Below are positions 8,601-21,084 of a stretch of 64,000 nt of DNA, piece by piece. The stretch lies in assembly GCF_017888565.1 (NCBI RefSeq), contig NZ_JAGHFX010000058.1, positions 124,001 through 188,000 of the forward strand. Direction: 5' to 3'. The stretch comes from Clostridium sp. (GTDB taxonomy: Bacteria > Bacillota > Clostridia > Clostridiales > Clostridiaceae). Numbering within the stretch: position 1 is the first letter of the stretch; every line of letters begins with the position of its first letter. The translations under genes and the position numbers were made by a program. The notes below the pieces were generated by a model. The model did not search any database. It was not told the DNA's origin and worked only from the letters and a program-made list of their open reading frames with translations.

Positions 8601-10320
8601 ATCCTCTATAAAAATTAAGACTCAATCTTATGCTCCATTAAAAGATAAGATCCCTTCAAATATACTATTTGGAACTACTGAAGATGCTAAAACACAAAAA
8701 TCAATATCTTGGATGTCTAATCCATTAACATCTGAGGATAAGGCAATAGTCCAATATATAACGAAATCTAAATATAATTCAAAAGGATTATTGAAAAATA
8801 AAATAAATACAAAGAGATTGGAAGGTGAATATACTAATCTTACTTTTAGTGGAAATAGTGATATAAATTTGAATGGGATAGTAAGATCAAACAAGGTAAA
8901 GATAACAGGATTGGAGCCAGGAACAACTTATATGTGTAGGGTTGGTGATGGTGAAAATTGGTCTGAATTTATAGAGTTTACAACACTAGAGGATAAAGAA
9001 AATATGAAATTCATTATTTTAGGTGATACTCAGTCACCATCAGAACAGGGTTTATCAGAGTTAGATAATATACTAAATATAATTGAAAATGAGCATAGTG
9101 ATTCTGATGCTATAATACACCTTGGAGATTTTATAGATGATTCATCATTGTTTAATCAGTGGGATTTTATAACTTCACTTTTTGGAAAGTATAGTAAAGC
9201 TAACTCAATTGACATGATAAATGTTTTAGGAAACCATGAATATATGGGAGATCCGAGTGCAGACAAAGCAAAAAATATATTTAATACTCCTACTAATGGA
9301 ATTAAAGATAATATTGGAGGGGTTTATTCAGTAGATTATAATGATATTCATTTTAGTGTAATTAGCTTTACATCTGACAAAGAGTTACTTAAAAAGGAAT
9401 TAGAATGGTTAGAAGAAGATATAAATAATTCAGATAAGAAGTTAAAAATACTATTAACTCATCAACCTCCATATTATACTAATCCTGATGGAGGAAATGA
9501 ATTGATAAAGGAAATGTTACCACCTGTAGTTGAAGAACTAGGGATAGATTTAGTATTTTCAGGACATGACCATGCTTATGGTAGAACAAAGAGATTAAAA
9601 AATGGAATAGAGGATAAAAGTGGAACAATATATATAGTTGGGGGAACTACTGGACCAAAACATTATGAAGCTGTTAATGATGGAAGTTTTGAAGTGTATA
9701 ATGATGAAAATACAGTTATATACACTACTTTAGAGTTTAATAAGGGTGATATTAGAGTTGTTTCTAAAAAGCCTGATGGAACTATAATAGATGATTTTAA
9801 CTTGGATAAAAGGGCTCCAGAAATAACAATAAATGGAGTAGAAGATAATGGAGTTTATATAGACTCTAAAATTAAAATTGAAGTATCCGTTGATGAAGAA
9901 GCAGAAATAATATCAACATTAAATGGGAGTTCTTATAATGGAGAGGAAATAGCAAAGGCAGGAAAATATGAGTTTGCTGTAGAAGCTACTGATAAATCAG
10001 GAAATAAATCTACTAAAATCATTAGTTTTATTATTAAAGAATCAGATGGAAGTGGTGAAAATGGTTCGGAAAATGGTGAAAGTAATAACGAAAATAATAA
10101 TGGTAATAATGAAAATAATGCTGGTAGTGGCGAGCAGGGAGGTAACAATGAAAATAATAATGGATCTATAAATGAAAATAATTCACTAGGAGAAAACTCG
10201 AAAGGAGAGCTTGTTCAAACTGGAGATTTATATAGCTCTAAGTTGATAATTATTATTTCATTGGCACTAATATTAATTGGAGTCACACTAAACAAAAAGT
10301 ATAAAAAGAATTTAATGTAA
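5695..10320 (+). CDS. Cell-surface phosphodiester glycosidase / metallophosphatase fusion, 1541 aa
   Basis: Secreted multidomain protein. Signal peptide 1-30. Residues about 95-300 form a NAGPA domain (phosphodiester glycosidase; in animals it removes GlcNAc from GlcNAc-phospho-mannose), with GVNADFYNM and LDGGGSTT at 252-259. A Big-like segment follows (about 310-390), then a probable carbohydrate-binding beta-sandwich (about 475-655), further Ig-like or cohesin-like modules, a purple-acid-phosphatase N-domain (about 1000-1095), and a calcineurin-like phosphatase core. All metal ligands of that core are visible: GDTQ (D1111), HLGDF (D1145), GNHE (N1180, H1181), THQPP (H1256), GHDH (H1291, H1293). 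A Gly/Asn/Glu-rich spacer leads to LVQTGD at 1506, a hydrophobic helix and a basic tail, that is, a cell-wall sorting signal with Val instead of Pro in LPxTG. RBS AGGGGGATG. Inference: one chain could uncap and then dephosphorylate phosphoglycans. Confidence 0.88.
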   Translation: MSKKVKMRIASLLIAISILINFIPPLNAKALGDFGVSSPIISKAINNYNLNLAPGVTEKGYTFEDSTGKRIESFVIEIDTKNKNVSIEASTPNDESAYGLQPVRKQAEALLAKGENVVAGVNADFYNMATGEPNGVLVKDGVIIKNHPESRKFFGILKDGSAVIGDYNKFNEVKDNIEEALGGNALLVKEGQVFETPQTGADKEPRTAVGIKDNGNVFFITVDGRQEPYSAGLSMNDLAQLMISMGAINALNLDGGGSTTHLSRIPGTDNLEVKNRPSDNSERSVANSWMIISKEPITHEFNSAYIEPNEKSFTPYSDIQFSAKGMDASGSSASLPKESLEWSISDNSFGKIDSSTGLFSSTGKEGQAKVLLKYKENVVGEANFEIAKPDEIYFYSKEVSLDKNQSKDLGLNTLFNKRNVKCNEEDIIWEVPEGIGTVDKDGVLHSSDKNSSGEIKVTLKGTNISASINVTVGQLPIILEDFENGLEKWGFSTANRGESGSLALTTYPEEPTRFDDHSLKINYDFTNAQIGTTLGVYAGPGENILIQGSPKSIGMWVYATKEANGYWLRMNLIAGDGKSKTIDLSNQNPGIDWEGWRYIEAEIPDTFIGPFSIHPTQGIRLMSLKSGLPGEGPMTKGSIYIDNIRAVYGNKVDDLYAPVIESINIADNDYNRNDVNITARLYDYEDDQYKTGINWDRVRILVDGIDYTGKEGHFSYDKDGTVSLSGYKWADGTHRVEVVAQDNFGNETTKTEYFNIDTNSSKITIDSINNEAVLGGYLDLALKSISGNEIKNLKTKINIDNGFLVESVDFSNLSKNGIWNYNSDSGELDIYCENEGLTNGENILANIKVKIPNTAKLDSDVNFEIINSLMEYILEKEDNFIATSSSRIGKIPVVSAYNISIEEILVGKPGVIKVTDVLGNAVKDVNVIMEDEDGNKVDLGKTNSKGILASDKLTNKVQKFFIYAEKEGLSSIKIKTQSYAPLKDKIPSNILFGTTEDAKTQKSISWMSNPLTSEDKAIVQYITKSKYNSKGLLKNKINTKRLEGEYTNLTFSGNSDINLNGIVRSNKVKITGLEPGTTYMCRVGDGENWSEFIEFTTLEDKENMKFIILGDTQSPSEQGLSELDNILNIIENEHSDSDAIIHLGDFIDDSSLFNQWDFITSLFGKYSKANSIDMINVLGNHEYMGDPSADKAKNIFNTPTNGIKDNIGGVYSVDYNDIHFSVISFTSDKELLKKELEWLEEDINNSDKKLKILLTHQPPYYTNPDGGNELIKEMLPPVVEELGIDLVFSGHDHAYGRTKRLKNGIEDKSGTIYIVGGTTGPKHYEAVNDGSFEVYNDENTVIYTTLEFNKGDIRVVSKKPDGTIIDDFNLDKRAPEITINGVEDNGVYIDSKIKIEVSVDEEAEIISTLNGSSYNGEEIAKAGKYEFAVEATDKSGNKSTKIISFIIKESDGSGENGSENGESNNENNNGNNENNAGSGEQGGNNENNNGSINENNSLGENSKGELVQTGDLYSSKLIIIISLALILIGVTLNKKYKKNLM

Positions 10321-10366
10321 AAAGAATACCTCTAATCTTTTAATATAAGGTTAGAGGTATTCTTTT
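10321..10366. terminator. Strong bidirectional terminator
   Basis: Arms of about 19 nt (10321-10339 and 10347-10366), built on AGAATACCTCTAA and TTAGAGGTATTCT, pair almost perfectly. A-rich and T-rich flanks on both sides let it stop the surface-protein gene and the relic reading the other way. Confidence 0.9.
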
Positions 10367-10417
10367 AGAGAAAGCAAATTTATTTAAATTACTTTGAAAT
10401 AATTATTACATCAGATA

Positions 10418-10759
10418 TTATTTGAACTTTTCTGGAAATTGCTTGATTATTCCATAAGAAAGTATATCTGCAAACATAATCATATGATCCTCTCCTTTAT
10501 CAAATGCATCAATATCTGCTTTCCAATCTTTTTTTAGTCTAGCATTGACTGCTTCTAGAATCAAATCTAAATGAATATATAACATACTCTTTAAAATTTT
10601 GTTTGAGTATTTAGGATTAGCAGAACTTAAGAAGTCGTCTATTTGGTTTGTATTTTGATAACATAACTTATTATATTTTTCAAAATTATTCTTTTTACAA
10701 CTTTGAGCTGAATCAAGAACTTGCTTACAAGTTTTATATTTGAAAACTACAGTATAAGG
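10418..10759 (-). pseudogene. 3' fragment of an unrecognised gene
   Basis: A frame of 113 codons, open on the minus strand and ending in TAA at 10420-10418, has no plausible start: an in-frame stop lies immediately upstream (10762-10760) and there is no ribosome site. The translation looks like real protein, with segments such as ILKSMLYIHLDLILEAV, ARLKKDWKADIDAFDKGED and SYGIIKQFPEKFK. Amino-acid usage is normal and the C-terminus appears complete. I read it as the remaining C-terminal part of a gene whose 5' end is lost. The family is not recognised with certainty. Confidence 0.55.
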
Positions 10760-10988
10760 TTAAAAAAATTAATATAGATAGATTTATATTATAATGGAAA
10801 ATAGTAATAAATATGTATATAAAAATTAATTTTATAAGAACAAATAAGTATAGTAATTGTAAATATAATGTGAGTATGATAGTATAAAAATATATAAGAA
10901 TTTCCTTATATATTTTTTTAGAAAGAACAATATTTTAATTAATATATTGTACAAACTTAAATATTTAACTAATGGAGGAAATGAATTA

Positions 10989-11330
10989 ATGCTAAGTTTA
11001 CCAAATTGCCCAAAATGTAATTCAGAATATACTTATGAAGATGGAAGTCTTTTAATGTGTCCAGAATGTGCACATGAATGGACTTTAGACTCAGCAAATA
11101 ATGAGAATGAAGATGAAAAAGTAGTAAAAGATGCAAATGGAAATGTTTTAAATGATGGAGACTCTGTTACTATAATAAAAGATTTAAAGGTAAAAGGAAG
11201 CTCATCAGCATTAAAACAAGGTACAAAAGTAAAAAATATACGTTTAGTTGATGGAGATCATAACATTGACTGTAAAATTGACGGATTTGGTGCTATGAAG
11301 TTAAAGTCAGAATTTGTTAAAAAGATTTAA
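10989..11330 (+). CDS. PhnA/YjdM-family zinc-ribbon protein, 113 aa
   Basis: Small soluble protein of the PhnA (YjdM) family. The name comes from proximity to phosphonate genes in E. coli, but the biochemical role of most members is unsettled. The N-terminus carries a zinc ribbon, [15 protein letters not shown] followed by MCPECAHEW (two CxxC pairs). The C-terminal half has the family SH3-like core: [15 protein letters not shown], then [15 protein letters not shown]. Length matches the family. An upstream TTG at 10947 is in frame, but the ATG at 10989 sits 10 nt after GGAGG and gives the family-typical N-terminus, so I use it. A hairpin with a T-run (about 10887-10919) precedes the gene. No phosphonate genes are near. 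Confidence 0.88.
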   Translation: MLSLPNCPKCNSEYTYEDGSLLMCPECAHEWTLDSANNENEDEKVVKDANGNVLNDGDSVTIIKDLKVKGSSSALKQGTKVKNIRLVDGDHNIDCKIDGFGAMKLKSEFVKKI

Positions 11331-11337
11331 TAAAGTA

Positions 11338-11366
11338 TTGACAGAAAATAAAATTAGATATATTAT
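11338..11366 (+). promoter_or_regulatory. Sigma-A promoter of the brnQ T-box leader
   Basis: TTGACA (11338-11343), a 17-nt spacer and TATTAT (11361-11366). It lies immediately after the phnA-like stop codon, about 60 nt before the T-box stem I. Confidence 0.8.
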
Positions 11367-11424
11367 ATTAACAAATATATGGAAATAAAAATTCTATGAA
11401 GAGAAAAAGTAAGTTATTATTTTG

Positions 11425-11667
11425 TTCAACAGAGAGTTGGTGTGTGCTGAAAGCCAATGTTCAAAAATTAGCTGAAAATCATCTCTGAGAAGCAATGCTG
11501 AACTTTAGTAGGTATTGCCGGAGTCTTTCACCGTTAAAAGATAGGCGTATTGTTAGATACGTAGCTAAGTGCTATAAAAGGTTTATTATATTTATAAACT
11601 AATTTTATAGAATTAGGGTGGTAACGCGGATATTTCCGTCCCTTGTTTTTCAAGGGACGGTTTTTTT
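11425..11667 (+). promoter_or_regulatory. T-box riboswitch, isoleucine-type specifier
   Basis: Transcription-attenuating leader that binds uncharged tRNA. Stem I closes through CAGAGA (11430-11435) with TCTCTG. The codon just before the closing strand, in GAAAATCATCTCTG, is ATC (11478-11480), reading tRNA-Ile. Stem II is GCAAT...ATTGC with the conserved AGTAGG, and a small CGG/CCG stem III follows. The antiterminator T-box sequence AGGGTGGTAACGCGG is at 11615-11629. Its TGGT pairs with the ACCA end of a tRNA having discriminator A. The terminator is CCGTCCCTTG/CAAGGGACGG plus seven T (11636-11667). An Ile specifier fits the downstream BrnQ. The specifier is assigned by pattern, not by a covariance model. 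Confidence 0.92.
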
Positions 11668-11692
11668 ATTTCCTAAAAAGAGGGGGCTTTTT

Positions 11693-11740
11693 ATGGATAT
11701 CGAAGGTGAGATTATTAAATTAAAGTATAAAGACAGTTAA
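11693..11740 (+). CDS. Possible 15-residue leader peptide between T-box and brnQ
   Basis: ATG preceded by AGGGGG at good spacing opens MDIEGEIIKLKYKDS and stops 17 nt before the brnQ ATG. Three of 15 codons are Ile. It may be translated and couple to brnQ, or be chance. No homologue is known to me. Confidence 0.35.
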   Translation: MDIEGEIIKLKYKDS

Positions 11741-11757
11741 TTAGGGGGAACATTAAT

Positions 11758-13104
11758 ATGAAAAATTTATCAAAAAGAGATTTATTATTTATAGGACTTA
11801 TGCTTTTTTCTTTATTTTTTGGGGCAGGAAATTTAATTTTTCCTCCGTTTATGGCTCAGGCAGCTGGGGAAAAAACTTGGATAGCTATGAGTGCATTTTT
11901 TATAACAGCAGTGGGATTTCCAGTATTAGGAGTGATAGCAGTAGCAAAATCTGGAGGATTGACTAATTTAGCAAAGAGAGTAAATCCAGTATTTGCAAGC
12001 ATATTTACTGTTTTAATATATTTATCAATTGGACCAGGACTTGGAATTCCAAGGGCAGGTAGTCTACCTTTTGAAATGGCAGTAGCGCCATATTTACCAG
12101 AAAGTATATCAATTAATATATCTTTATTTATATACACATTTTTATTTTTTACAGTTGCATATTGGCTTTCACTATCACCAAATAAATTAGTAGATCGTAT
12201 GGGGAAGGTATTAACTCCTACTTTATTACTTCTAATTTTAATTATGATAGTTGGATCACTAATAAAGCCGTTAGGTGGATATGGCGCTGCAACAAATGGT
12301 TATGAAATATCACCATTTTTTAAAGGATTTTTAGATGGGTATCTAACTATGGATACAATAGCAGCTTTAAATTTTGGAATAGTGATTGCTCTAGCAATAA
12401 AATCTAAAGGTATAAATGATGAAAAAACTGTAGTTTCTTTATCTATAAGGGCTGGATTAATTGCAGGGGGACTATTAGCAGTTATTTATGCATTACTTGC
12501 ACACCTAGGAGCAGCAAGTGGAGGAAGATTTGGATTAACTGAAAATGGAGCGCAAACATTAACAAATGTAACTAATTATATATTTGGGAAACCAGGTGCA
12601 ATATTACTTGCTTTAATATTTACTCTTGCTTGCTTAACAACGTGTGTTGGACTAATTACTTCATGTAGTCAATATTTTTCTACATTAACTAATAAAATAT
12701 CATATAAAAATTGGGTTAGAATATTAACTGTATCTAGTATGCTTCTGGCTAATATGGGATTAACAAAAATTCTTAGTATATCAGTACCTGTATTAAATGC
12801 AATTTATCCAATAGCTATAATGCTTATAGTACTTTCAATGTTAGATTTTATATTTAAAGAAGATCATTTAATTTATAGTTTAACAATTTTATTTACAGGA
12901 ATTGTTAGTATAATCGATGCATTGGGACAAGTTGGGATTAAAATAGGGTTTATTACAAAGTCTATTACTTTTTTACCTCTTTATAATGAAGGATTAGCAT
13001 GGATAACTCCAGCTATAGCAGGAATTGTTATAGGGTTATGTGTTAAATTTGTTAAAGAATTTTTAAAAGAAAATAAAATTTTTTCAGAAAAAATAAGTGA
13101 TTAG
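11758..13104 (+). CDS. brnQ: Branched-chain amino acid transporter BrnQ (LIVCS family), 448 aa
   Basis: Sodium- or proton-coupled symporter taking up leucine, isoleucine and valine. It has about twelve hydrophobic helices and the family N-terminal block GLMLFSLFFGAGNLIFPP. GIPRAGS follows near residue 95 and a cysteine-containing helix, ACLTTCVGLITSCSQYF, near 295. Length is typical for the family. RBS TTAGGGGGAA precedes the ATG. Expression is governed by the upstream T-box, so it should rise when tRNA-Ile is uncharged. A GGAGCTT/AAGTTCC hairpin with T-run follows. Confidence 0.95.
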   Translation: MKNLSKRDLLFIGLMLFSLFFGAGNLIFPPFMAQAAGEKTWIAMSAFFITAVGFPVLGVIAVAKSGGLTNLAKRVNPVFASIFTVLIYLSIGPGLGIPRAGSLPFEMAVAPYLPESISINISLFIYTFLFFTVAYWLSLSPNKLVDRMGKVLTPTLLLLILIMIVGSLIKPLGGYGAATNGYEISPFFKGFLDGYLTMDTIAALNFGIVIALAIKSKGINDEKTVVSLSIRAGLIAGGLLAVIYALLAHLGAASGGRFGLTENGAQTLTNVTNYIFGKPGAILLALIFTLACLTTCVGLITSCSQYFSTLTNKISYKNWVRILTVSSMLLANMGLTKILSISVPVLNAIYPIAIMLIVLSMLDFIFKEDHLIYSLTILFTGIVSIIDALGQVGIKIGFITKSITFLPLYNEGLAWITPAIAGIVIGLCVKFVKEFLKENKIFSEKISD

Positions 13105-13155
13105 TATTGTTTATAAAAAATGAATTGCATGCAATTAAAAAAATATAAAAAATAG

Positions 13156-13182
13156 AAAAGGAGCTTTATAAGTTCCTTTTTT
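13156..13182 (+). terminator. Intrinsic terminator of brnQ
   Basis: GGAGCTT/AAGTTCC stem (one G-T pair) with flanking A-run and six T. Confidence 0.75.
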
Positions 13183-13269
13183 GGTATAACAACCTCATAT
13201 TTAATAAAGTATAAACTAATATATATTGAACATCATATTAATGTAGTTTAATTTATAGGAGGTATTAAA

Positions 13270-13524
13270 ATGAAAAATAATCCTGATGATAGAAGTAATA
13301 ATGTGGCAAGAATACAGCAAAATATCGATAACGTTTTAGAAAATATTAATTTAGCTAATGAAATGATTGACAAAACAGATGATCCCAAAACAGTTGAGAC
13401 TTTAGAAGAAAGAAATGAAAAGAGAGAAAGAGATTTAAAAGGACTTCGTAAGGAAATAAAAGATGAAGCAATAGCAAATGAAATTAAATCAGAATTGTTA
13501 TCAAATGAAAATTCCTACAAATAA
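13270..13524 (+). CDS. tlp: Small acid-soluble spore protein Tlp, 84 aa
   Basis: Small, very hydrophilic, helical protein of the Tlp family of spore core proteins, made late in the forespore in Bacillus and Clostridium. The family N-terminal signature PDDRSNNV is present, followed by the IQQNIDNVLENINLANEMI helix and a charged region with EERNEKRERDLKGLRKEIKDE. Length matches B. subtilis Tlp (83 aa). RBS GGAGGT lies 7 nt before the ATG. It supports a spore-forming host. A SigG promoter is expected but I could not pick one confidently. Confidence 0.9.
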   Translation: MKNNPDDRSNNVARIQQNIDNVLENINLANEMIDKTDDPKTVETLEERNEKRERDLKGLRKEIKDEAIANEIKSELLSNENSYK

Positions 13525-13573
13525 CCATTTTATATTTATAAGAATTTAATTTAGAACATCTATAAAAAATTTC

Positions 13574-13660
13574 AAAAGCCATACAAAAATGAAATATAAA
13601 TTTTACTTAATGTTAATACTTAAGGTAAAATTTAATGTTTAATTTTTTAGTATGGCTTTT
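13574..13660 (+). terminator. Long interrupted hairpin after tlp
   Basis: The outer stem is AAAAGCCATAC/GTATGGCTTTT (13574-13584/13650-13660), the middle stem TAAATTTTAC/GTAAAATTTA, and an inner CTTAA/TTAAG. The whole 87 nt can fold into a single arm. The T-tract is only GTTGTATTTT. It probably terminates tlp, though it is unusually long for that. Confidence 0.6.
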
Positions 13661-13813
13661 GTTGTATTTTTATATGTTTTATTGGTTTGGAGTAAAAGCA
13701 TTTTAAGCATATTAGTACAACTAATACAGTACAAATATCAATGATAAATAGGGTATGTTCATATATAATAAGACTATACAGTAAATTAAAATCTGTGTGG
13801 GAGGAATAAAAAT

Positions 13814-14413
13814 ATGGAAAAGAATAAAATTATAATTAGAAAAGGAACAAATCAAGATGTTGATGCAATAGCTAATCTGATTTATTGTACAGAAGTACAT
13901 CCTGATTATGTTTGAGGGGGAGAATCTAAGCAGGAGAGTTTAGATAATTTAAAAACATTAATAAAAACAAAAGGATCAAGGTATAGTACTGAATATATAA
14001 CAGTAGCAGTAGCAGATGGTAAAGTATTAGGTGCAATGATATTAATACCTTATGATGAACTAGATAGATTAAGTATAAAAACTGACTTTAAGCAAATTAG
14101 AAAAATGGATGGCTTTAGTGAAAAGTTTTATTATTTAATTACAAGAGTTAAATACATGCTATTTAGAGAATGTAGAAGAGGAAATTTATATATAGCCAAT
14201 ATTGCTACTGACGAGAAAGCAAGAGGGTTTGGAATAGGTAAAAAACTAATGAAATATGCAGAGCAAGTTGCTAAAAAAGAAAAGTATGAAGGTATATCAT
14301 TACTTGCAAAAGATGAAAAAGTGAGTAAATTCTATGAAAAATTAGATTACGATAAAGTATTTGATAAAGTACTTTTAGGTGAAAGAATAATAAAAATGGC
14401 GAAATGCTTTTAA
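13814..14413 (+). pseudogene. GNAT-family acetyltransferase interrupted by an in-frame TGA
   Basis: GCN5-related N-acetyltransferase of about 199 residues. The start at 13814 has a good GGAGG site and gives IIIRKGTNQDVDAIANLI, a typical GNAT beta1-alpha1. The frame is interrupted only at codon 34 (TGA, 13913-13915, in the context HPDYV-stop-GGES), then stays open through NIATDEKARGFGIGKKLMKYAEQ, the acetyl-CoA pyrophosphate loop, and FYEKLDY to a normal end. A single TGG to TGA change (Trp34) explains it. An internal restart at the ATG 14036 would lose the first quarter of the fold. The substrate is unknown. Without the stop this would be an ordinary intact gene. Confidence 0.85.
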
Positions 14414-14422
14414 TATATAGAT

Positions 14423-14456
14423 AAAGTTCCTTAGAGTTTCTCTAGGGAACTTTTTT
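14423..14456 (+). terminator. Intrinsic terminator after the GNAT gene
   Basis: AAGTTCCTTAGAG/CTCTAGGGAACTT stem with four-base loop and six T. Confidence 0.85.
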
Positions 14457-14793
14457 ACTATTAAGAAATATAAAATATTAATTAGAGTAATATCTACTAG
14501 TGGGATGTACAGATAGATTGTACACCTTTTAAATTTATTTTATTATAAACATAATATACATTAGGTGAATTAAAAGATTTAGAAAAAGGAACAGTATGAG
14601 AGGATGATTTAATAAATAGTGTATATATAGATAATGTTAAATTTTCAGTATTACAACGATAAAATACAATTATTTTAAGAGTCAAGAATATAACAATTGA
14701 TATTCCTGATTCTTATTTTTATGGTAAAATCAAAATAAGAGTAAAGTTAGTGAAGATTTAGAAAAATCATATTTAAGAAATGGAGAATGAAAA
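14457..14793. other. Gene-free stretch with a possible coding relic
   Basis: No intact ORF. A short plus-strand piece (about 14559-14660) translates as TLGELKDLEKGT, stop, EDDLINSVYIDNVKFSVLQR, which looks protein-like but is unassignable. A terminator-like imperfect hairpin followed by TTATTTTT lies at 14677-14720. Confidence 0.3.
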
Positions 14794-15213
14794 ATGAATT
14801 ATAGAGTATTTGGTGAAAGAATTATTTTAAGATTAGAAAAAGGTGAAGAAGTTATTGAATCTATTAAAAAAGTTTGTGAAGAACAAAAAATAATAGCTGG
14901 TTCAATATCAGGATTAGGAGCTACTAATCATGTAGTTGTAGGCTTATTTAAGCCAAATGAAAAGAAGTATTATTCAACTACTCATGAAGATGATTTTGAA
15001 ATCGCAAATATTACTGGAAATATTTCGATAATGAATGAGGAAGTATATCTACATATACATGGAACATTTGCTAATTTAAAAGGAAAATGTATAGGTGGAC
15101 ATTTAAATAAAGCTATAATCAGTGCAACGGCAGAAATAATAATAGATAGAGTAAATGGAGCTATAGGAAGAAAGTATGATGAAAATATAGGATTAAATCT
15201 TATAGAATTTTAA
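14794..15213 (+). CDS. PPC (DUF296) domain protein, 139 aa
   Basis: Single-domain bacterial PPC/DUF296 protein. In plants the same fold accompanies AT-hook DNA-binding proteins; bacterial free-standing versions form trimers and their role is largely unknown. The family core is visible: IIAGSISGLGATNHVVVGLF, then NISIMNEEVYLHIHGTF, then GGHLNKAIISATAEIII. The histidines of LHIHG and GGHL are the usual metal-binding set. RBS GGAG is 9 nt upstream. It stands alone. I see no evidence that it regulates the next gene. Confidence 0.85.
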   Translation: MNYRVFGERIILRLEKGEEVIESIKKVCEEQKIIAGSISGLGATNHVVVGLFKPNEKKYYSTTHEDDFEIANITGNISIMNEEVYLHIHGTFANLKGKCIGGHLNKAIISATAEIIIDRVNGAIGRKYDENIGLNLIEF

Positions 15214-15303
15214 CTATAATAGATTATTTTAAATATTAGACTAGACAAATTTAAAAATCAAATGATAAATGAATTAGTAACTAAACTAAAGGGAGAATTC
15301 TTG

Positions 15304-16113
15304 ATGGGGACATTATTAAATAGATTATTAATTATTTTAAATGATGGAAAAGAAAGTTCGACTTATTATCATATAGCTAATATATTACTTTGTAATTATG
15401 ATTCTATACAAAATATGACTATATCAGAAGTAGCAGATTTATGCTTTGTATCAAAATCTACAATTTCAAAATTTACAAGGCATATAGGATTTGATGATTT
15501 TCTTGAACTTAAGGCAGCAGCATCATATAGAAGTAATAAGTCTTCTAATTATTTAAACTATAATGATAATATAATTGGGTTTATGGAAAGTCATACAAAT
15601 GAAGAATATATAGATACAATTATTCATGATTTAGAAATTATTAAATCAAATCTAGATATGAATAAAATTGAGGAATTAGCTAAGGATTTAATTAAATATG
15701 ATAAAGTAGCGGCTTTTGGACTTTTATATTCTGAATCAGCAGCTATGGATTTTCAAACTAAGCTTGCATACAATGGAAAATATATTATTTCTCATATGCA
15801 TGATATTAAACAAGATGAATTTATAAAAAATGCTAAAGAAGATACATTAATTATAATATTCACTAATTCTGGTGATTATATAAAGAAGTATCAAATGATG
15901 CAGGGAAATATAAATAAAAATGTATTTAAGCAGACAAAAGCTAAAATAGTAGTAATAACTGCAAATAAGAATATGGAAAATCATCCTTATGTAGACTTGT
16001 GTATAGACTTTCAGCATAGTTCTGAAGTTCAAACACATGCTATATTGTATCAAGTTATTACAGATTTTATAACCTTTAAGTATAAAAAGTTAAAGGAAAG
16101 CATTAATATATAA
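15304..16113 (+). CDS. RpiR/MurR-family transcriptional regulator, 269 aa
   Basis: Sugar-phosphate-responsive regulator. The N-terminal HTH (about 15-75) contains MTISEVADLCFVSKSTISKFTRHIGF. The C-terminal SIS sugar-isomerase domain (about 110-255) contains YDKVAAFGLLYSESAAMDFQTKL and EDTLIIIFTNSGDY. The ATG at 15304 follows AAGGGAGAA at normal spacing. The in-frame ATG 14 codons earlier has no ribosome site, so I use 15304. The gene lies directly upstream of the PTS and GH1 genes in the same direction and probably controls them, with a phosphorylated sugar as effector. A terminator separates it from the PTS gene, so the two are separate transcripts. Confidence 0.88.
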   Translation: MGTLLNRLLIILNDGKESSTYYHIANILLCNYDSIQNMTISEVADLCFVSKSTISKFTRHIGFDDFLELKAAASYRSNKSSNYLNYNDNIIGFMESHTNEEYIDTIIHDLEIIKSNLDMNKIEELAKDLIKYDKVAAFGLLYSESAAMDFQTKLAYNGKYIISHMHDIKQDEFIKNAKEDTLIIIFTNSGDYIKKYQMMQGNINKNVFKQTKAKIVVITANKNMENHPYVDLCIDFQHSSEVQTHAILYQVITDFITFKYKKLKESINI

Positions 16114-16118
16114 ACTTT

Positions 16119-16158
16119 AGCATGGGTAATTTATTAATTATACCATGCTTTTTTTTAT
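16119..16158 (+). terminator. Intrinsic terminator of the rpiR-type gene
   Basis: AGCATGGGTAATT pairs with AATTATACCATGCT around a short loop, followed by eight T. Confidence 0.88.
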
Positions 16159-16177
16159 TTTTCTAAAGTTTCCAAAA

Positions 16178-21023
<4,846 letters not shown>

Positions 21024-21049
21024 TTTAAATAAGGAATACAAAAAGCAAG

Positions 21050-21084
21050 GCATCGTAGCTAAAAAAGTTACGATGTCTTTTTTT
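21050..21084 (+). terminator. Terminator of the beta-glucoside operon
   Basis: GCATCGTAGCT pairs with AGTTACGATGT (G-T pairs allowed), followed by seven T. The stretch 21085-21315 holds nothing I recognise. Confidence 0.85.

Noticed and set aside
10040-10200. Repeat-like GAAAATAATAATGGTAA-type stretch as a possible CRISPR or minisatellite
   Set aside because: It encodes the Asn/Gly/Glu-rich wall spacer in frame; units are irregular and not separated by unique spacers.
10424-10442. CodY-like motif near ACTTTTCTGGAAATT
   Set aside because: It falls within the relic reading frame, far from a promoter, and in AT-rich DNA such near matches are expected.
15262-15303. Upstream in-frame ATG for the RpiR-type regulator
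   Set aside because: It has no ribosome site, whereas the ATG at 15304 has AAGGGAGAA at normal spacing.
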